The notes under the pieces: model-generated
Databases searched by the model: none
Seen by the model: the letters and a program-made list of their open reading frames with translations, nothing else
Told to the model about the DNA's origin: nothing
Made by a program: the position numbers and the translations under genes
Shown here: positions 40,656-43,738 of the stretch, piece after piece
Layout: each line of letters opens with the position of its first letter
Position numbering within the stretch: the stretch's first letter is position 1
Assembly (NCBI GenBank): GCA_002010215.1
Contig: MTMY01000024.1
Coordinates: forward strand, 1 to 43,738
Direction: 5' to 3'
Length of the DNA stretch: 43,738 bases
Source of the DNA: Archaeoglobus sp. JdFR-37
GTDB lineage: Archaea; Halobacteriota; Archaeoglobi; Archaeoglobales; Archaeoglobaceae

Positions 40656-42647
40656 TTAACTATTAAGCTCCAGCCCAGCCTCACTCTTTCCCAAACTCTG
40701 AAAACCTAAAACCTTGTAAATAACCGTTTCACCGCTCTCAAACACCTTTTTCAGCCCACATTTCTCAAAATGATCAGGCTTAACTCCATACATCTCCCTT
40801 TCAAAGGAGCCCACAACCACATACGACACGTTGTATTTCTGAAGGAGAAAAAGCACAACACTGCAATTTCCAGAGGTGTAGATAGCCCTCACCTCTGCTA
40901 TCCTCCTGGCCAGCTCCTCTCCATTTCCTCTCCACTGTACTTCATGGCACTGCCATGCCACAACGGTTTGCTTGGCTGCAAAGGCTGCTATTCTCCCTCC
41001 ATATCCATAGCAGTCTCCAGCTGCTTCGAGAACAATTTTTTGCTCCGCACCCCTCAACCACCTAATTGCCTCATAATCTCCTAGGCTTCTGATCCTGACG
41101 AACTCCATTCCATCAAGGTTAAAATCGGCCTTATAGTGCCTGACAGGCGTTGCTATAGCCGGATAAACCAGCATAAGAGCGAGGATGACTGTCGCCACAG
41201 GCCTCAGGTTTCTGTTTTCCCAGAAGTCTTTAAAGGCCAGAGCAGCTGGTACTGATAAAAGAATCCATGCGGCCAGATAAAACTTGAAGAAGGTATTCAT
41301 TCTGGACTCGATGGCAAAGAATTCCGTGGCTAGAACGATTAATGAGAAGACAAATGCCAGAAGTGAGGGAAAGTCATCCAGACGCCTCAGACTCACCACC
41401 ATCAGCGGGATGAGGAGAGGAGCGATGGGAAGAATTGGGATGAAGAGGATTGAGAAGATAAAAGAAGCCAAAACGATCTTCCACTCCCGCCAGTGGTAGC
41501 AGTATGCTAGCAGCAAATGAAGTCCCCAAAACTGAAAGAATTGCAGAGAATTGCTTCTTTCAGAGATAATGAAGGGTCTGGCTGAGGCAACCTCCATGGT
41601 GGAGAACAGGAGAAGTGAAGCCACAGCAGAGAGACCCAGAATTGCGACTGCAGTTTTAATCTCTTCAAATTTTTTCGGGTTTTTGGTTAATTTAACCACT
41701 TTCTCATCTTTTCTCACCCTGAGCACGGCAACCAGAAACGTCAGCATAAAGAAGATCGGGAAGTCCCAGCTGTTGGATGCAAAGAGGGAGAAAAGGGCTG
41801 GAATCAGGAAGTATCCCTTTTTTCTGTCTTTTAGATACGCATACAGAAGGGCCAAGGTCAGCAGCTTCAGCGGAATAGCAAAAACGTGTGCATGGAGGTC
41901 TGCATGGATGAAGGAGAAGTATGGAAACTCGTTAATGGTTTTGCCGTATGTGGCGTCATCAATTACCCTTGTGGCATTCCAGTAAAACAGAAATCCCGGT
42001 GTCTTTCCAGCCATCAGATTTTCGAAAAATTCCTTTGCAGCGTATAGATTCCCAGAGAACAGCATTATAACCGTTCCTGCTCCAGCGAATTTCCTTGAAT
42101 CCATCAATTCTTTCAGGAGGCCGTAGACTGTGGAAAAACTGAGAGCGGCTATATAAGCCAGACTAATGTTGAAACCAATCTCTGGAGGCGATAATGACAA
42201 CATAGTAGTGACGGCTCCAATAACATACCCGAAATAGTAATAGAAGTTCAGAGTTCCACCGGCAAAGAAAGGATCGGGTGGCGGGAATTTTCCAGCATGT
42301 ATCACGGAGTTCAGAAAGGCAATATCCATCAGCTTTTCTGCTCCTATTGCATCTGGAACAAGCGAGCGGAGGAAAAAGAAGTAGATGAAGAAAATCAGGA
42401 AAACTGCTTCGCTTTCATCAATATAGAGCTTTCTTCTTTTCCACAGCATCACTGCGGCTGTTACCAGCATGAAAACTGAAGAGATTAGAAAGGCTGTTTT
42501 GAACGGCATCAGAAATGAAAGAACAAACGCCAGAAGTGATAAAATGAGAATTGAGAATGGTCGAGATGCATAATACTTCAGCGGGAAAATCTGAGAGATT
42601 ATTATGGAGAATAAAATCAGAAAAACTATCCCCAAAATCCACATCAA
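40656..42647 (-). CDS. DUF2298 (YYY-domain) multi-pass membrane protein
   Basis: The 663-residue protein has roughly a dozen or more hydrophobic spans and the defining tract FFAGGTLNFYYYFGYVIG around residue 130, with PDAIGAEKLMDIAFLNSV before it and FSFIHADLHAHVFAIPL later. The family (TIGR03662, chlor_Arch_YYY) is thought to be GT-C-like, possibly acting in cell-surface glycan assembly, but no activity is proved. The last 150 residues form a soluble domain (AIRWLRGAEQKIVLEAAGDCYGYGG in parts) that could lie outside the membrane. It overlaps the upstream glycosyltransferase/flippase gene by 4 nt. Confidence 0.87.
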   Translation of the reverse strand: MMWILGIVFLILFSIIISQIFPLKYYASRPFSILILSLLAFVLSFLMPFKTAFLISSVFMLVTAAVMLWKRRKLYIDESEAVFLIFFIYFFFLRSLVPDAIGAEKLMDIAFLNSVIHAGKFPPPDPFFAGGTLNFYYYFGYVIGAVTTMLSLSPPEIGFNISLAYIAALSFSTVYGLLKELMDSRKFAGAGTVIMLFSGNLYAAKEFFENLMAGKTPGFLFYWNATRVIDDATYGKTINEFPYFSFIHADLHAHVFAIPLKLLTLALLYAYLKDRKKGYFLIPALFSLFASNSWDFPIFFMLTFLVAVLRVRKDEKVVKLTKNPKKFEEIKTAVAILGLSAVASLLLFSTMEVASARPFIISERSNSLQFFQFWGLHLLLAYCYHWREWKIVLASFIFSILFIPILPIAPLLIPLMVVSLRRLDDFPSLLAFVFSLIVLATEFFAIESRMNTFFKFYLAAWILLSVPAALAFKDFWENRNLRPVATVILALMLVYPAIATPVRHYKADFNLDGMEFVRIRSLGDYEAIRWLRGAEQKIVLEAAGDCYGYGGRIAAFAAKQTVVAWQCHEVQWRGNGEELARRIAEVRAIYTSGNCSVVLFLLQKYNVSYVVVGSFEREMYGVKPDHFEKCGLKKVFESGETVIYKVLGFQSLGKSEAGLELNS

Positions 42648-43738
42648 TTTCCAGCCCTCCTGACCTCAGAGAGTTTCATTCCCAGCTTTGCCGAGGAAGC
42701 AACTCCAAGAACCATGGTCACCAAGTTCTTTATGGCATGGTCTATGAGCGCAGCAGCAAAGGCTGATGGTAGAGGAATGCTGAATGAGAGGATTGCAGTC
42801 AGCGACGCCTCATAGGTGCCAATTCCACCAGGCGTGATGGGAAGAATCTTTGCAAGGTTTCCTGCTGACACCGCCAGAGCCGTTAAGGCAATTGGTGCTG
42901 AGACTGAGAAGGCCATCAGAACAAGCTGGCACACCAGAATATCCACTGTCCAGATGACGATGGAGAGGGCAAAGATAATAGGGGAGGTTCGATTTCCCAC
43001 GAGCTCTGTTGCTTTCTTGAAAATCTCCCCGACCACATTTTGAAGCCTTGAGGCTGCATAAACGGCGGCAATGATGAAGATCAGGAAAACCAGACCATAA
43101 TAGGGTGTAGAAGTTGAGATTCCAGAGATCCCAGAGAGCATGAAGAGGGACGTGAATGAGATTAGTACGACAGCAGCGAGGTCGTATATCCTTTCAGCAG
43201 CTAAGGCACTGAAGGATGAGGTGTAAGGAACACCGTTCTTTTTGAACACATATGCCCTAGCTGCATCACCGATCCTCACCGGAGTAATGACGTTCATGGT
43301 CTGACTTATTGCCACACTCTCAGCAGCGAACAAAAGGGTTGACGGGAATCCCAGCTTTTTCAGAATCATTCTATATCTGAAGCCCCTGAGCAGGAAGGTA
43401 GATGAGTAGAGTATGACTGCATAGAAGACGTATGTGGTATTTGCTCTGGAGATGGCATCAATAAGATTGCCAATGCCAGCATATAGGGCCGTAGCAGAAA
43501 GAATTAGAAGAGCTGTCAGAACAGAAAGCAAAATTAGCTTTTTCCCCCTTTTTCCGCTTTCCATCTCGCTTCCTATTCTTCCTATCTCACCATACGCTCC
43601 GTTCTTTATCTCGCCGTACATTTTAATGAGTCTCGAAAGCATATACACCGAATCCCTTCCCAGCTTCACTTTGGTATCCTCGCCTTGCTCCCATGAAACT
43701 GGAATTTCTTTGATGCTCAGGCCTTTGCGCTGGGCAAG
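42644..43738 (-). CDS. GT2 glycosyltransferase fused to UPF0104/TIGR00374 flippase-like domain (partial, N-terminus beyond right edge)
   Basis: The frame is open to the window edge without a start. The first visible residues (LAQRKGLSIKEIPVSW, then KVKLGRDSVYML) are the C-terminal end of a dolichol-phosphate-mannose-synthase-like GT2 domain. They run without a stop into a basic linker and about eight membrane spans: LILLSVLTALLILSATALYAG, FLLRGFRYRMIL, NVITPVRIGDAARAYVF, PITPGGIGTYEASL. These match the LPG-synthase-TM/UPF0104 family. A GTG at 43669 is therefore internal, not the start. The fusion probably adds a sugar to a lipid carrier and handles it in the membrane, together with the overlapping DUF2298 protein. 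Confidence 0.88.
   Translation of the reverse strand, partial: LAQRKGLSIKEIPVSWEQGEDTKVKLGRDSVYMLSRLIKMYGEIKNGAYGEIGRIGSEMESGKRGKKLILLSVLTALLILSATALYAGIGNLIDAISRANTTYVFYAVILYSSTFLLRGFRYRMILKKLGFPSTLLFAAESVAISQTMNVITPVRIGDAARAYVFKKNGVPYTSSFSALAAERIYDLAAVVLISFTSLFMLSGISGISTSTPYYGLVFLIFIIAAVYAASRLQNVVGEIFKKATELVGNRTSPIIFALSIVIWTVDILVCQLVLMAFSVSAPIALTALAVSAGNLAKILPITPGGIGTYEASLTAILSFSIPLPSAFAAALIDHAIKNLVTMVLGVASSAKLGMKLSEVRRAGN

Noticed and set aside
1-43738. CRISPR arrays, rRNA genes, replication origin
   Set aside because: No regularly spaced repeats, rRNA-like stretches or cdc6/ORB-type clusters were seen on either strand.

Overview
This window is a dense archaeal chromosome segment from a euryarchaeon, most likely a member of the Archaeoglobales (Archaeoglobus, Ferroglobus or Geoglobus type). 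The evidence is: archaeal-type GluRS and GlyRS; the archaeal mevalonate branch using isopentenyl phosphate kinase and type 2 IPP isomerase; aCPSF2; the XPB-Bax1 pair; Hel308; Pab1020-type RNA ligase; a GPN-loop GTPase; a CCA-less tRNA gene; and many TATA boxes about 25-30 nt before the start codon. A multiheme cytochrome c at the left edge fits a lineage capable of metal or other extracellular electron transfer. No rRNA, CRISPR array, intact transposase or replication origin was seen.

Layout. 1-2216 (-): the N-terminal 738 residues of a secreted cytochrome with 19 candidate heme sites, preceded by an unusual G-rich leader. 2.4-4.3 kb: a possible transposase-tail scrap, a nucleotidyltransferase, CutA and a VapBC toxin-antitoxin pair. 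4.4-8.4 kb: an S2P membrane protease, a TtuA/NcsA tRNA thiolase, an FKBP prolyl isomerase with a charged tail, and a CYTH phosphatase/cyclase-like protein. 8.4-12 kb (-): metallophosphoesterase, aCPSF2 beta-CASP RNase, a membrane protein, a Toprim protein and a DUF167 protein. 12-17 kb: GlyRS (+), a tiny Cys-rich protein, then GluRS, an m5C RNA methyltransferase and a PUA-like protein as one overlapping minus-strand operon. 17.1-20.8 kb (-): mevalonate kinase, isopentenyl phosphate kinase, IPP isomerase and polyprenyl diphosphate synthase, overlapping end to end and making the C5 units and chains for archaeal ether lipids; a Memo-family gene lies upstream.

21.8-27.9 kb: an NAD-kinase-like protein (+), then a minus-strand cluster of a DUF1464 ASKHA protein, an RNA ligase and two CBS-domain proteins, then a small membrane exporter and ketopantoate reductase. 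28-31.6 kb (+): an AIM24-like protein and the XPB helicase with its Bax1 nuclease partner. 31.6-33.2 kb is the least ordinary part: AT-rich DNA with G-quadruplex-type repeats, an HNH endonuclease gene broken by two +1 frameshifts, a 34-residue membrane peptide, tRNA-Thr(GGT), and an unlisted Lys/Glu/Tyr-rich micro-protein. 33.3-40.6 kb: Hel308, a GPN-loop GTPase (with GVN in place of GPN), a radical SAM protein, an adenine-deaminase-family amidohydrolase with altered signatures, and a radical SAM putative DNA-modification/repair protein. 40.7-43.7 kb (-): a DUF2298 multi-pass membrane protein overlapping a GT2-glycosyltransferase/flippase fusion that runs off the right edge.

The best candidates for something not yet described are the dispersed GGGTGGGY intergenic repeat (five copies in three gaps), the broken HNH/small-ORF islet on the 3' side of the tRNA gene, the unannotated micro-proteins, and the RNA-ligase/CBS gene cluster. 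Functions are assigned by reading motifs and remembered family features; no database search was run.
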